From Acidobacteriota bacterium (GTDB lineage Bacteria > Acidobacteriota > Blastocatellia > Chloracidobacteriales > Chloracidobacteriaceae): a stretch of DNA of 64,000 bases. The stretch lies in contig JACQXX010000017.1 of assembly GCA_016208495.1 (NCBI GenBank), positions 38,587 to 102,586 on the forward strand, read 5' to 3'. Below the pieces are notes generated by a model that saw nothing but the letters and a program-made list of their open reading frames with translations, searched no databases and was not told the origin of the DNA. Shown here in pieces: positions 8,413 to 17,668 of this stretch (its first letter is position 1; each line of letters starts with the position of its first letter). Position numbers and translations under genes: made by a program.

Positions 8413-9483
8413 ATGAATCAGCTTTTTCTTGATCAACCACGAAAAATTCGCCAGGGTGAGGAACTCGATAGGGAAAACCTCCAGGCATTTTTGAGGAATC
8501 ATATCCCTGATCTCGCCGAACCCCTTGAAATCGAACAATTTCCAAGCGGCTATTCAAACCTGACGTATTTTTTAAAGGCTGGTTCGACCGAAATGGTTCT
8601 CCGCCGACCACCGTTTGGCGCCGCGATCAAAACCGCCCACGATATGGGGCGTGAGTTTCGGATTTTGTCGAATCTGGCACGCGTGTATGGAAAAGTTCCC
8701 CACCCGGTTGCTTATTGCGAAGACCCCGCTGTGCTTGGCGCCCCCTTTTATGTGATGGAGCGGGTGAAGGGAATTATTTTGCGTTCGCGAAAACCCAAAG
8801 GACTGGACCTTTCTCCAGAAGTCATGCACAACCTGTCAACCGCCTGCATTGACAACCTGGCTGAAATCCACGCGATTGATTACGGTGCCGCCGGACTGGC
8901 TGACCTCGGGAAGCCTGATGGATATGCCGCCCGACAGGTGCGGGGTTGGACTGAGCGATACCAGAATGCCAAAACCGATGATGTTCCGGCCATTGACCGG
9001 GCGATGGAGTGGCTTGCCAGCCACCAGCCGGACCATTCGGGTGCCGCGCTGATCCATAATGATTACAAGTATGACAATCTGGTGTTGGATCCGGACCAGA
9101 TAACTCAAATTATTGCGGTTCTGGATTGGGAAATGGCGACGATTGGTGATCCTTTGATGGATCTTGGTACAACACTCGGGTATTGGGTTGATCCAGATGA
9201 CCCGGATGAACTGCAACAGGCTCAATTTGGCCTGACAACGCTCCCAGGCAATTTATGCCGCCGGGAACTGGTTGACCAGTATGCTGCCACCAGTGGGCGA
9301 GATGTTCGACAAGTGGTTTTTTACTATGTGTATGCGCTTTTTAAAATCGCCGTCATTGTCCAGCAAATCTACAAACGCTTTCGGTCAGGTCATACGAAAG
9401 ACGAGCGATTTGCCCATCTGGACGTGATGGTTCGGGTGTTGGGTGCCTCCGCCGTGAGAGCGATCCAGCGCAACCAGATTTAG
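8413..9483 (+). CDS. Phosphotransferase family protein (APH/choline kinase fold)
   Basis: 356 aa. The catalytic loop LIHNDYKYDNLVLDP (a variant of HxDxxxxN) and the metal-binding AVLDWEMATIGDP identify the aminoglycoside-phosphotransferase/choline-kinase fold, and FPSGYSNLTYFL with MVLRRPP forms the N-lobe. Closest family resemblance is to the ACAD10/11-like phosphotransferases linked to acyl-CoA metabolism; the substrate cannot be told from sequence. The ATG at 8413 is chosen over an in-frame start at 8320 because AAAGGAG lies 11 bases upstream and the longer frame reads through tandem repeat. The stop codon TAG at 9481-9483 overlaps the first base of an inverted-repeat element. Confidence 0.9.
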   Translation: MNQLFLDQPRKIRQGEELDRENLQAFLRNHIPDLAEPLEIEQFPSGYSNLTYFLKAGSTEMVLRRPPFGAAIKTAHDMGREFRILSNLARVYGKVPHPVAYCEDPAVLGAPFYVMERVKGIILRSRKPKGLDLSPEVMHNLSTACIDNLAEIHAIDYGAAGLADLGKPDGYAARQVRGWTERYQNAKTDDVPAIDRAMEWLASHQPDHSGAALIHNDYKYDNLVLDPDQITQIIAVLDWEMATIGDPLMDLGTTLGYWVDPDDPDELQQAQFGLTTLPGNLCRRELVDQYAATSGRDVRQVVFYYVYALFKIAVIVQQIYKRFRSGHTKDERFAHLDVMVRVLGASAVRAIQRNQI

Positions 9484-9695
9484 GGAGCGTTAAAAAACAA
9501 CTTCCCGTTTTTATCGAAAGTCACCCGGAGAGATCCAATTTCAGAACAGGCAACCACGAAAAACACGAAAAACACGAAAAAGAAATCCAAGGACTTCAAT
9601 GGGGTCTGAGCTTTTGTCAGGGAAAGTGCCACCGAACTCAAAAGAAAATGGCTTCGACCCAAATGAAAATCGGGAAGTTGTTTTTTAACGCTCCC
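9483..9695. mobile_element. MITE-like element F with perfect 25-bp terminal inverted repeats
   Basis: The arms at 9483-9507 and 9671-9695 are exact reverse complements; the left arm begins GGGAGCGTTAAAAAACAACT. The 213-bp element encodes nothing recognisable and contains a CACGAAAAA tandem repeat (about 9552-9583). It starts on the final base of the upstream stop codon. No transposase is present, so it would be non-autonomous. Confidence 0.75.
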
Positions 9696-9715
9696 CTCGT
9701 CTCCCTGGCGGCGGG

Positions 9716-10126
9716 TCATTTTCCCTTGGATGGAAATACTGACTTTACTTTGGGCAACGGTTTGGTTTGTTCAGCCACGGTTGCAATCACAAACAGTAAG
9801 GCGAGCCGATATTCGCAGAGGCGGTGGTGTTGCTCAGGATTGGAATCGTGCTGATGGCCGCAATTACAGGTATTGATAGCCAGCCAGTTTGAGAGTTCTC
9901 GAACCTGAGCGGAGAGTTTGGTTTCTTCGTTCTTTACTGCTTTGAGTTCGGTTGAAACGCGGGCCAGTTGCGTTTCCAGCCGGGAAATCTGCTGACTGGA
10001 CCGCTTGTGGGTAATTTCCCAAGATTGACGGGTGTAGTGCATTCGCCGCCACAGGCGAAAAGTATATGCCCACCCACTGAGCGTCCCAATCGCCACAGCT
10101 CCGAGTACCAGGTATTCAATCTGCAC
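9716..10126 (-). CDS. Membrane-anchored coiled-coil protein of unknown function
   Basis: 136 aa. One N-terminal transmembrane helix (YLVLGAVAIGTLSGWAYTF) is followed by basic RLWRR and a heptad-rich coiled coil (about 45-85, SSQQISRLETQLARVSTELK). A Cys/His-rich stretch, NTCNCGHQHDSNPEQHHRLC, could bind metal. The start is GTG at 10126, supported by AAAGGAG eight bases upstream. The remainder (LALLFVIATVAEQ) is again hydrophobic. No family is recognised. The gene is convergent with the kinase gene, with element F between them. Confidence 0.7.
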   Translation of the reverse strand: MQIEYLVLGAVAIGTLSGWAYTFRLWRRMHYTRQSWEITHKRSSQQISRLETQLARVSTELKAVKNEETKLSAQVRELSNWLAINTCNCGHQHDSNPEQHHRLCEYRLALLFVIATVAEQTKPLPKVKSVFPSKGK

Positions 10127-10362
10127 GACGTTTCTCCTTTTTTCAAAGTGGCTTGTCCTTGCTTATCCTTTCAGGAAAAATTCCGGACTGTGAAAAAAGG
10201 CTTGACAAGACTTCCCAAGCCTTTGACTCTATTGGGAATTGCCTGTGAATTTCCTCGCTCCCTCAACGTCCCCTCAGCAATCAGTTTTGAAATCCCACAC
10301 CAGATCGGACTGCTTTTGAGCTATTGCCGCACGCGCTGGTGTTTTCAAAGGAAGGTCGCTTT
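10127..10362. other. Divergent promoter region
   Basis: Separates the anchored coiled-coil gene from the TPR gene. TTGACA at 10202 could be a -35 box but no -10 at the right spacing is convincing. No repeat is seen. Confidence 0.35.
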
Positions 10363-12378
10363 ATGTCACTGTTTGGCACTTCTTATAGCAAAGAAAAGGT
10401 TCTGAAATCAGCCGAAAAATATGTCCAGCAAGGAAAGCTTGATGCGGCCATCAAGGAATATAAGCGAATTTTGGAAGTTGAACCCCAGGATTTAAAAGTG
10501 GTGAGTTCATTGGCTGAACTTCATTCCCGCAGCAATCAGACACGGGAAGCCGTCGCCCTGTTTTTGCGAATTGCCGAACATTATGAACGAACCAGCCAGA
10601 TACCCCAGGCAATTGCTATGTACCGCCGGATTTTTAAGATGGACATCAACAATTACCCGGCGGCAGTCACCCTGGCGGAACTCTATCGCCAGCAGGGGAA
10701 TCTTCCCGAGGCGGTCCAGTTTTATTTAGGAGCGGCCAGTGCCTGCCGGCGGACCAACCAGATCCCGACCGCGATCAAAATGGCTCGCGAAGCGGTGTCG
10801 CTCGATCCGGAATCTATTCGTGCCCGAGTAGAACTGGCCGGGGTGCTCCATCTTTCCGAAGAATATGACGAAGCCCACGATCTCTATGTCCAGGCGGGCC
10901 GCGAATTTTTACGCAAGGGCCAAAACAACGAAGGATTGGAGTGCTTTCGGAAGGCCATGCTGGTCAAACCAGGGTCCAAACCAGCTTTAAAAGCCCTGAC
11001 TGATATTTCACTCCAAATGGGGGACGCCAAAGGTGCAGTCCGCATGGTCAAACAGTTGTTGCTCAGTAATCCCCAGGATGTGGACCTGTTGATTTTACTT
11101 GGTCGGACGTGTTTGGGAGGAAGCCTCCTGGATGATGCCGAAGAGGCATTTACGACCCTGGTTCAGCTCGACCCCCAGCGGTATGAATATTTACTTGAAG
11201 TTGGGCGGCAGTTTCTGAAAATCGGAATGTTTGATCGTACCATTCAAACGGTTCAAAAATGTGCCGAGCACGTCGTTGCCCGAGGGCAAAAGAAAAAAGC
11301 CACCGCCATTTTAAAACAAGTGATTCAGTTGGATCCAAACCACCTGACCGCCATGCAAGTCCTGGCCGATGTGTATGACGGCGCCCGTGAGAGACAACAG
11401 GCCACAATGGTGATGCAGGCCATCAAACCTGATGAAGACTTCGAAGACGATCTGGATCAATATAATTACAGCACTGAATTGCTTGAAAGCATGGTCCAGC
11501 AAAACCCGGCCTTTGCCCAGGCCCGGATTAAAATGCTGGAGGATATGGCTGTTCAGCAACCTGATTACCTGGAGGTCTGGCAACAACTCCGGCAAAACTA
11601 CCTGGATAGCCAGCTCAAGGAAAAAGCAGCCAAAGCCTGTCTGGAACTGGCCCGGATTCAATTGGCCCGAGGAAATCAGGATGCCTCGGAAGCTTCAAAA
11701 GCTGAAGCCTATGAACTGGATCCCGGACTCCGGCCTGTCCGTCCTATGATTCAGGTTGCCGAAGGTGAAAGCATACCGCTCACCGATATTATGCCGGATG
11801 TTGGAATTGTGGCGAATGTCGTTGCCTCAGCCGACGCTGGTGTGGCTGAAGATGACCAGACCGTGGCCCTCAAGGCGCTTCCAGGTACCTTTAACCGATA
11901 TCTCACGGTGGATAAATTTCAGAAACGGTATGAAAGTCTCTGGACAGACCCGATTTATTCAACCGAACCGCTCTCACTCATCAAAATTCAGGTTGATAAC
12001 TTTGTCGGCGTGGTTGAAGAAAACGAGGAAATCCGAGAATCCTACCTGCAGCCCATTGCCGAAACACTTCATGACGAAGTCAAAACACCAAATGCCTATA
12101 TTGCCTACTGCGGAAACGCGACGTTTTTTGCCTTTTTCCCGAAAGTCCATCCTGAAACCATTGAACACCTCGCTGAATCAATGCGAAGCCGCATCGAATC
12201 GCTCTGGTTACCCCATCCGGCCTCTGATGATCTTGATTGGGTAACGGCTTCAATCGCCACGGTGACTGCTATTCCCAGACAAGCCTCCCCAACGGTGTTG
12301 ATCTCAGTGGTGAATAGCGGGTTGACCAACGCCACGTCCCGAGGCGGGAACGTGGTTGTGACCTATGGAAAAGCCTGA
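10363..12378 (+). CDS. TPR-repeat protein
   Basis: 671 aa. Residues about 10-460 are tetratricopeptide repeats (AAIKEYKRILEVEPQD, EAVQFYLGAASACRR, DEAHDLYVQAGREFLRKGQ and others), with no signal peptide or membrane helix, so it is probably a cytoplasmic scaffold. The final 170 residues, beginning about FNRYLTVDKFQKRYESLW, form a separate domain that looks GGDEF-like in shape (ASIATVTAIPRQASPTVLISVVNSGL) but lacks the catalytic GGDEF motif; that relationship is only a suggestion. The start ATG at 10363 is chosen over 10324 because AAGGAAGG lies just upstream. Short repeats begin immediately after its stop. Confidence 0.88.
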   Translation: MSLFGTSYSKEKVLKSAEKYVQQGKLDAAIKEYKRILEVEPQDLKVVSSLAELHSRSNQTREAVALFLRIAEHYERTSQIPQAIAMYRRIFKMDINNYPAAVTLAELYRQQGNLPEAVQFYLGAASACRRTNQIPTAIKMAREAVSLDPESIRARVELAGVLHLSEEYDEAHDLYVQAGREFLRKGQNNEGLECFRKAMLVKPGSKPALKALTDISLQMGDAKGAVRMVKQLLLSNPQDVDLLILLGRTCLGGSLLDDAEEAFTTLVQLDPQRYEYLLEVGRQFLKIGMFDRTIQTVQKCAEHVVARGQKKKATAILKQVIQLDPNHLTAMQVLADVYDGARERQQATMVMQAIKPDEDFEDDLDQYNYSTELLESMVQQNPAFAQARIKMLEDMAVQQPDYLEVWQQLRQNYLDSQLKEKAAKACLELARIQLARGNQDASEASKAEAYELDPGLRPVRPMIQVAEGESIPLTDIMPDVGIVANVVASADAGVAEDDQTVALKALPGTFNRYLTVDKFQKRYESLWTDPIYSTEPLSLIKIQVDNFVGVVEENEEIRESYLQPIAETLHDEVKTPNAYIAYCGNATFFAFFPKVHPETIEHLAESMRSRIESLWLPHPASDDLDWVTASIATVTAIPRQASPTVLISVVNSGLTNATSRGGNVVVTYGKA

Positions 12379-12381
12379 AGG

Positions 12382-12420
12382 AATGAAGAATGAAGAATTG
12401 AGAATGAAGAATTGAGAATG
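12382..12420. repeat. GAATGAA / GAATTGA short tandem repeat
   Basis: Degenerate array of GAATGAAGAATTGA units directly after the TPR gene; the same unit resumes on the other side of element G at 12681. The family recurs at 12.8, 29.5 and 32.4 kb. Confidence 0.7.
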
Positions 12421-12421
12421 A

Positions 12422-12680
12422 CCCAAATTTTGCCCAAAATAGCACCACTTTGCTGAAAGATCAGTACCGACCAGATCGAGACACACCTCGTGACCAGGAA
12501 GCGGCCAGGTCATTGAGCGGAATCGAAATTCACCGAAATTGAGCCTTCGCGAACGCGAAACTGACTTCCAGTTTGTTCTTTATGTCCGTTATGTCCGTTA
12601 TGTCCTTTGGTTTTGGGTTCAATCAATCATCCAGATGACCAAAACCGAGGAAAAGATCAGTATTTTGGGCGAAATTTGGG
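12422..12680. mobile_element. MITE-like element G with 20-bp terminal inverted repeats
   Basis: Left arm 12422-12441 (CCCAAATTTTGCCCAAAATA) and right arm 12661-12680 are reverse complements with one mismatch. The 259-bp element carries a TCCGTTATG tandem repeat near 12580-12605 and no coding sequence. GAATGAAGAA repeats flank it on both sides, as if it had inserted into an existing tandem array. Confidence 0.65.
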
Positions 12681-12717
12681 GAATGAAGAATGAAGAAACA
12701 GGGATGACGGGTGTGGA

Positions 12718-15700
12718 ATGTCCAAATTAACCAATTTTATCCTTAGAGTGCGGTCCTTGACTGCGAAAACAACCACGTCATCCAGTATTTGGAATTCTTT
12801 ATTCTCAATTCTTCATTCTTCATTCTCAATTCTGCATTCTTTGTTCTGCATTCTTTGTTCTACATTCTTTGTTCTGCATTCTTCATTCTTTTTGCTGGCT
12901 CAACCTCAATCCACCGCTTTTCAAGTCGGAGAGAAGCCACCAGATATTGCCGAGTACGGGTACCCAACCTTTCGCACCTACACCGACCGGGACGGATTGC
13001 CGCAAAACACCATCAATCAAGTCACCACAGATCGCAAAGGCTATCTTTGGATTGGCACTCAAAATGGAGCGGCGTTTTTTAATGGCCATCGCTGGACGGT
13101 GGTCAACCTGCAGGGTGGAACGTTATCAAATCGGGTTCGGGCACTCCTTCAATCGGCTGATGGGAGTTACTGGTTTGGCACCGAGGACAGCGGGTTGCTG
13201 CGAAAAAATGGAGAAAACTGGATTGTCTTTTCCCGCTTGAGCGGGGCGCTTCTTTCAGATGAAGTGAAATGCATGGTGGAGACAGTCACGCCAACCACGG
13301 CCAAAAGCACACTTTGGGTTGGAACGTCAGCCGGTCTGTCGTGCTTTGAAGGTGGAAAATGGAAGCACTATACGGCTGAAGATGGAACCCTGCCCAACAA
13401 CCGGGTCATGTGTTTACTCCAAACCACCGGGGCAAATGGTTCACCGATTGTTTGGGCGGGAACTGAAGGCGGGGGATTGGTCAAGTTTGAAGACGGGACG
13501 TGGACCCGGCTTGATACCAGTGCCATCGCCAGCAATGCCGTGTTGTCATTAATGGCCACCACGTCACCCAAAACCCAAGAGCAAACACTCTGGGTGGGGA
13601 CGTCGGGCGGGCTGGCACGAGTGGACCAGGGCACCTGGACTCTGTATGACATTAACAATGGATTGCCAAGTAATGTGGTTTTAAGTTTGCTTGAAACCAC
13701 ACTCCCAGATGGGACGCCGACAATTTGGGTTGGAACGTATGGCGGGGGATTGGCCCGCTTTGAACAGGGTCGGTGGATTACGTTTAATACCAAAAACAGT
13801 ACCTTACCCAATAACGGAGTGCGAAGCCTGATCGAAACCAGATCTGAGACCGGAACCCGATTGTTATGGGTAGGAACCTATGGCGGGGGATTGGCCCGGT
13901 TTGAACAAAGCCAGTGGATTGGGTTCGACACCAAAACGGGTCTTCCCAATGATTTGGTGTATTCGTTTCTTGAATCGAAAACCCCGACCGGTGAATACGG
14001 GTTGTGGTTGGGAACTGGCGCCGGGCTGGTCTATTACCTCAACGGAGAAATCGAGACCTACACGATTTCCCCTGGCAAATTAAACTCCGATGTGATTTAT
14101 GCGCTTCTTGAGACCCGGACACCGGAAGGTTCTCCCGTCTTATGGATTGGAACCTACGGCGGCGGGCTTTCCCGTTTTGATGGGAAAACCTGGCAAACCT
14201 TTACCGCTCCGGACCTTCCCAGCAACATTATTTATTGCCTTCATGAGACCCGATCACCCGCCGGGAACTCCGTGTTGTGGGTTGGCACTGATAATGGACT
14301 GGCCAGATTTGAAGATGGCGTCTGGCAAACATTTCAGATTGATGTGGGTCTGCCGGATAATGTGATCTATGGTTTGTTTCAAACGAAATCACCCTCCGGA
14401 GTTTCTACGCTCTGGGTGGCAACCCGCAACGGACTGGGGGCTTTTCAAAATGGGCAATGGACCAGTTTTGGTTCCGAGAATGGTCTTCCCAAAACGGCGA
14501 TTTACAGTTTTCTGGAAACCAATTCATCAGGCTCGCAACCAGTTTTATGGATTGGAACTGGGGGGGCTGGGGTTTACACACTTGATCTGACGGGTTGGTA
14601 CGGACCTGCCGCGCTAAAAACCATAAAACCATTGCCCGCCGAAATTCGAGGGACGGTTTTTCGAATGCTGGCAACTCGAACTGGGGCGCTGTATTTAACC
14701 ACGAACACCGGTGTGGTTCGTCTGGTCCCGGCTGGTGGTGCTGCAATGGGAGGGCCGGGCTACCAGATTCAACGAGTATTTACCAATCAAGATGGGTTGC
14801 CCGGGGTTGAGTGCCTGAGAGGGGCTGCCCTGCAGGATCACAAAGGCCGGATTTGGGCCGGGACTGCTGCCGGTGCTGCTTTGTTTGATCCAGCCAAAGA
14901 GTTAAACGATACCTCCTTGAAACCGTTGATGATCGAACGCATTAGCGTCAACGGGCAAGTGATCGAACCTGCTCAAAATCCGGTTGTCTGGTCCTATGAC
15001 CGGGACAATGTGGTGTTTGAATATGCACTGTTGAGTTACTTTCGCGAAACTGACACCACTTTCCAGGTTCAGTTAATCGGGTATGACAAAAAGCCGACGG
15101 CCTGGACGACCGACGCCAAAAAGGAATACACCAACCTGGAACCAAAGCGCTATACCTTTCAGGTATGGGGCAAAGACTATGCCGGGAATATCTCTGGACC
15201 GGTTTCTTTCTCGTTTGAAATCAAACCGGCGCCGTGGAATACCTGGTATGCCTATGTTTTTTATTTGTTTGTGATTATCGGTGGGGTGTATTTAGCGGTA
15301 CAAACCCGAATCAAGACGTTGCAAAACCGGGCTGAAGCCCTGGAACGAGCCGTCCAGGAGCGAACGGCGGAAGTGGTTCGCCAGAAAGATGAACTTTCCG
15401 CCCAAAATGCCGAGATCATTCGTCAGCGCGATGAAATCACTGAAAAGAATCACGAATTGGAATTGCGCTCTCAGGAAATTCAGGAAAAAAACACCAAGAT
15501 CATTGATAGCATTCTCTATGCCGAACGAATCCAACAGGCGACGTTGCCGTATCGCGAACGCATTGACCAGTCCCTGCGAGAATACTTTATCTTATTCTAT
15601 CCAAAGGATATTGTGTCGGGCGACTTTTACTGGTTTCACTATGCCGACGGCATCAGCATTATTGCCTGTGCCGACTGTACAGGTCACGGCGTGCCCGGCG

Positions 15701-16290
15701 CCTTTATGTCCATGATCGGTAACAATCTGCTCAACCAAATCGTGATCGAGAATCGAATCCACGATCCAGCCCTCATTCTTGAAACCATGCACGGAGGCAT
15801 CCGGCGGGCACTCAAACAGGACTCCGCCGAGACTGAATCCCAGGATGGAATGGATGTGGCGCTCTGCCGAATTGAGCGTGAAACCGGACAGGTTGTATTT
15901 GCTGGTGCCAAACGCCCGCTCTATCTGATTGATGAGCAGGGTGAATTTATTGAAATCAAAGGGGATACCAAATCAATTGGCGGAAAGCAGAAAGAGGCTC
16001 GCCGTACCTTTACCAACCATGAAATTCAAATTGGCAAAGGGGTTACACTCTACATGGCGACCGATGGGTATGGTGATCAATCGGGTGAGATTTCACCAAA
16101 ATTTGGCTCCCGCCGGTTCAAAGAATTTCTGAAATCAATTTCCTATCTCAGCATGGAAGATCAATATGTTGCTCTGATTCACGAATTAAAAAACCATCAG
16201 GGCGCCGAACCCCAACGCGATGACATTACCGTGATCGGAATTCGGATTCCTGGAAAAAAACGGAAGGCGAGTGAACTTGTGAAGAAGTGA
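12718..16290 (+). CDS. Two-component-type propeller sensor with Y_Y_Y domain and SpoIIE phosphatase
   Basis: 1190 aa. After a signal-like hydrophobic stretch (about 25-62), residues about 80-690 are propeller blades repeating LWVGTYGGGLARFE-type units, then a Y_Y_Y domain (about 745-820), a transmembrane helix (about 840-865), a coiled coil (866-925) and a SpoIIE/PP2C phosphatase (930-1185) with FYPKDIVSGDFYWF, ACADCTGHG and ATDGYGDQ. The layout predicts a periplasmic ligand sensor driving a cytoplasmic Ser/Thr phosphatase, as in partner-switching systems; no anti-sigma pair is adjacent. No in-frame ATG lies between 12718 and the propeller, so the start is forced. The N-terminal hydrophobic segment is encoded by a tandem repeat. 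Confidence 0.93.
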   Translation: MSKLTNFILRVRSLTAKTTTSSSIWNSLFSILHSSFSILHSLFCILCSTFFVLHSSFFLLAQPQSTAFQVGEKPPDIAEYGYPTFRTYTDRDGLPQNTINQVTTDRKGYLWIGTQNGAAFFNGHRWTVVNLQGGTLSNRVRALLQSADGSYWFGTEDSGLLRKNGENWIVFSRLSGALLSDEVKCMVETVTPTTAKSTLWVGTSAGLSCFEGGKWKHYTAEDGTLPNNRVMCLLQTTGANGSPIVWAGTEGGGLVKFEDGTWTRLDTSAIASNAVLSLMATTSPKTQEQTLWVGTSGGLARVDQGTWTLYDINNGLPSNVVLSLLETTLPDGTPTIWVGTYGGGLARFEQGRWITFNTKNSTLPNNGVRSLIETRSETGTRLLWVGTYGGGLARFEQSQWIGFDTKTGLPNDLVYSFLESKTPTGEYGLWLGTGAGLVYYLNGEIETYTISPGKLNSDVIYALLETRTPEGSPVLWIGTYGGGLSRFDGKTWQTFTAPDLPSNIIYCLHETRSPAGNSVLWVGTDNGLARFEDGVWQTFQIDVGLPDNVIYGLFQTKSPSGVSTLWVATRNGLGAFQNGQWTSFGSENGLPKTAIYSFLETNSSGSQPVLWIGTGGAGVYTLDLTGWYGPAALKTIKPLPAEIRGTVFRMLATRTGALYLTTNTGVVRLVPAGGAAMGGPGYQIQRVFTNQDGLPGVECLRGAALQDHKGRIWAGTAAGAALFDPAKELNDTSLKPLMIERISVNGQVIEPAQNPVVWSYDRDNVVFEYALLSYFRETDTTFQVQLIGYDKKPTAWTTDAKKEYTNLEPKRYTFQVWGKDYAGNISGPVSFSFEIKPAPWNTWYAYVFYLFVIIGGVYLAVQTRIKTLQNRAEALERAVQERTAEVVRQKDELSAQNAEIIRQRDEITEKNHELELRSQEIQEKNTKIIDSILYAERIQQATLPYRERIDQSLREYFILFYPKDIVSGDFYWFHYADGISIIACADCTGHGVPGAFMSMIGNNLLNQIVIENRIHDPALILETMHGGIRRALKQDSAETESQDGMDVALCRIERETGQVVFAGAKRPLYLIDEQGEFIEIKGDTKSIGGKQKEARRTFTNHEIQIGKGVTLYMATDGYGDQSGEISPKFGSRRFKEFLKSISYLSMEDQYVALIHELKNHQGAEPQRDDITVIGIRIPGKKRKASELVKK
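12799..12897. repeat. CATTCTT/CATTCTC tandem repeat inside the signal-peptide coding region
   Basis: About fourteen degenerate copies of (T)CATTCTT, CATTCTC or CATTCTG, the complement of the GAATGAA repeat found in spacers. In frame it encodes alternating ILHSSF/ILHSLF/VLHSSF, the hydrophobic core of the SpoIIE protein. Confidence 0.8.
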
Positions 16291-16300
16291 AATAGTCAAA

Positions 16301-16415
16301 TAAGTACCTTACCGAAAATTTCCAGACATTTTAACCACGAAACACACGAACTACACGAAAAGAATCAAACACTTACCCAATCCAATATCTCAGGAAACTT
16401 ATGACAAGGCACTTA
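16301..16415. mobile_element. Dispersed element B, copy 1
   Basis: 115 bp, starting TAAGTACCTTACCGAAAATT and ending ACAAGGCACTTA, so the ends form a short inverted repeat (TAAGTACCTT / AAGGCACTTA, one mismatch). It contains a CACGAAA-type tandem repeat. A second copy of the same length, very similar throughout, is at 45542-45656. Confidence 0.75.
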
Positions 16416-16441
16416 GCGAAGTAGCGAAGTAGCGAAGTAGC
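16413..16441. repeat. AGCGAAGT tandem repeat
   Basis: Three and a half exact copies of the 8-mer AGCGAAGT directly follow element B. Confidence 0.75.
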
Positions 16442-16470
16442 AAATAGTAAAAACCAAAACGACTTGCTTC

Positions 16471-16544
16471 ATGAGCGGTTAAGTAACGAAAAGAAGTGGA
16501 GTTCGTGACCTGCTGACTACAGACTACTGACTCCAAACTGGTAT
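16471..16544. mobile_element. Element A, partial copy overlapping the 3' end of the LysR gene
   Basis: Ends CTCCAAACTGGTAT, the terminal motif of element A. On the minus strand, TATACCAGTTTGGAGTCAGT encodes the last residues of the LysR protein (YQFGVSSL) and its TAG stop. Compare the copy at 45661-45724. Confidence 0.65.
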
Positions 16545-17428
16545 AAGGAAGAGGCGGCTGACTGGAGGGCGGTCAGAAATTCAGTGTGGCGAGGGCGGTT
16601 TTCAACCGTGACTGCAAATACCTGAGAAACATACCCATCCAGTTTTTGGAAACCTGAAACGTGATACAGCGACTGCAAATCGCTGGCAACCAGGGCTGGC
16701 GAAACAAAGAACCCTCGCCCGGTTGATCCAAGCAGTTTAATCAGTGTGCTGTCGGAATATTCACCCACCACGACTGGTGTCACGCGATGCCTTGTCAGCC
16801 AGGCTTCCAGGGAGTGTCGAAGCTGAAATTGTGGGCCAGGTATGAAAAAGGGGGATTGATTGAGTGATTCTGGCAGGTTTGAATTCCACTTTGAGATCAA
16901 ATCCGGGGTGCCAAAGAGCATCAAATCTGATTCAACCAGCAAATGATTCTGTGGCCTGACGTTTTTCAGGGTAAGTGGACTATCACTGAGCACGATATCC
17001 AGTTCATTTCCTTCAAGTTGGGTTTGTAATTCTTCCGTGCGTAGTGTGATGCAGCTCAGTTTTAAGTCCGATACCTGGTGTTGGATGTGGTCAATTAACC
17101 GACAATAGAGAAGTTTCGTTACCCCTTCGCTCATACCAAGCCGAATAGGTGAAGTCATTTTTTCGGGCAATCCCTGCAGTGTATCAGTGAGATTTTTTCC
17201 CAGCGCAAAAATTTCGGCGGCATATTCAAAGACAATATTCCCGGTTTCAGTCAGCGTTTGATGTTTGCCTTTTCGGGCAAACAGCGGTTTTCCAATGGTT
17301 GTTTCCAGCGACCGAAGTTGCGCACTGAGGGTTGGTTGGCTCAACCCAAGTGTCCGGCTGGCCTGGATGACACTCCCCTCTCGGGCAACTGTCCAAAACA
17401 AAAACAAGTGGTGGTAGTTTAATTCCAT
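16517..17428 (-). CDS. LysR-family transcriptional regulator, NhaR-like
   Basis: 303 aa. The N-terminus MELNYHHLFLFWTVAREGSV with helix-turn-helix QASRTLGLSQPTLSAQLRSLE and KPLFARKGKHQTLTETG matches the NhaR branch of LysR regulators, in which the Na+/H+ antiporter gene is the classical target. An effector-binding domain fills about 90-300. No antiporter is nearby; the divergent neighbour is an outer-membrane barrel. The last eight residues and the stop codon are encoded by a partial element A, so the original C-terminus may have been altered. A TTTGTTAAA palindrome upstream may be its autoregulatory site. Confidence 0.9.
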   Translation of the reverse strand: MELNYHHLFLFWTVAREGSVIQASRTLGLSQPTLSAQLRSLETTIGKPLFARKGKHQTLTETGNIVFEYAAEIFALGKNLTDTLQGLPEKMTSPIRLGMSEGVTKLLYCRLIDHIQHQVSDLKLSCITLRTEELQTQLEGNELDIVLSDSPLTLKNVRPQNHLLVESDLMLFGTPDLISKWNSNLPESLNQSPFFIPGPQFQLRHSLEAWLTRHRVTPVVVGEYSDSTLIKLLGSTGRGFFVSPALVASDLQSLYHVSGFQKLDGYVSQVFAVTVENRPRHTEFLTALQSAASSLYQFGVSSL

Positions 17429-17463
17429 CTGGAAATGTTCTCGGAAATACAGATGATCGAAGA

Positions 17464-17495
17464 TTTGTTAAACTCATTATAGAAAATTTAACAAA
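17464..17495. promoter_or_regulatory. Candidate LysR operator
   Basis: TTTGTTAAA (17464-17472) and TTTAACAAA (17487-17495) form a dyad with 14-bp spacing, containing the T-N11-A form typical of LysR sites. A further TTTAACAAG follows directly. It lies 36 bp upstream of the LysR start, between it and the divergent barrel gene. Confidence 0.45.
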
Positions 17496-17668
17496 TTTAA
17501 CAAGCATCCTGGAAAATATTAGAATCAATCTATTGAGCATGCGTTTATGAGCAAAACTGAACTAGCGAGGTCCGACGACAATCAGTGCAACACGTAATGC
17601 ACCTGCGGATAGTGGTTCAATAATCATTTGACAGACAATTGACAGAAGAAATTAGGAGAACAATCAGT

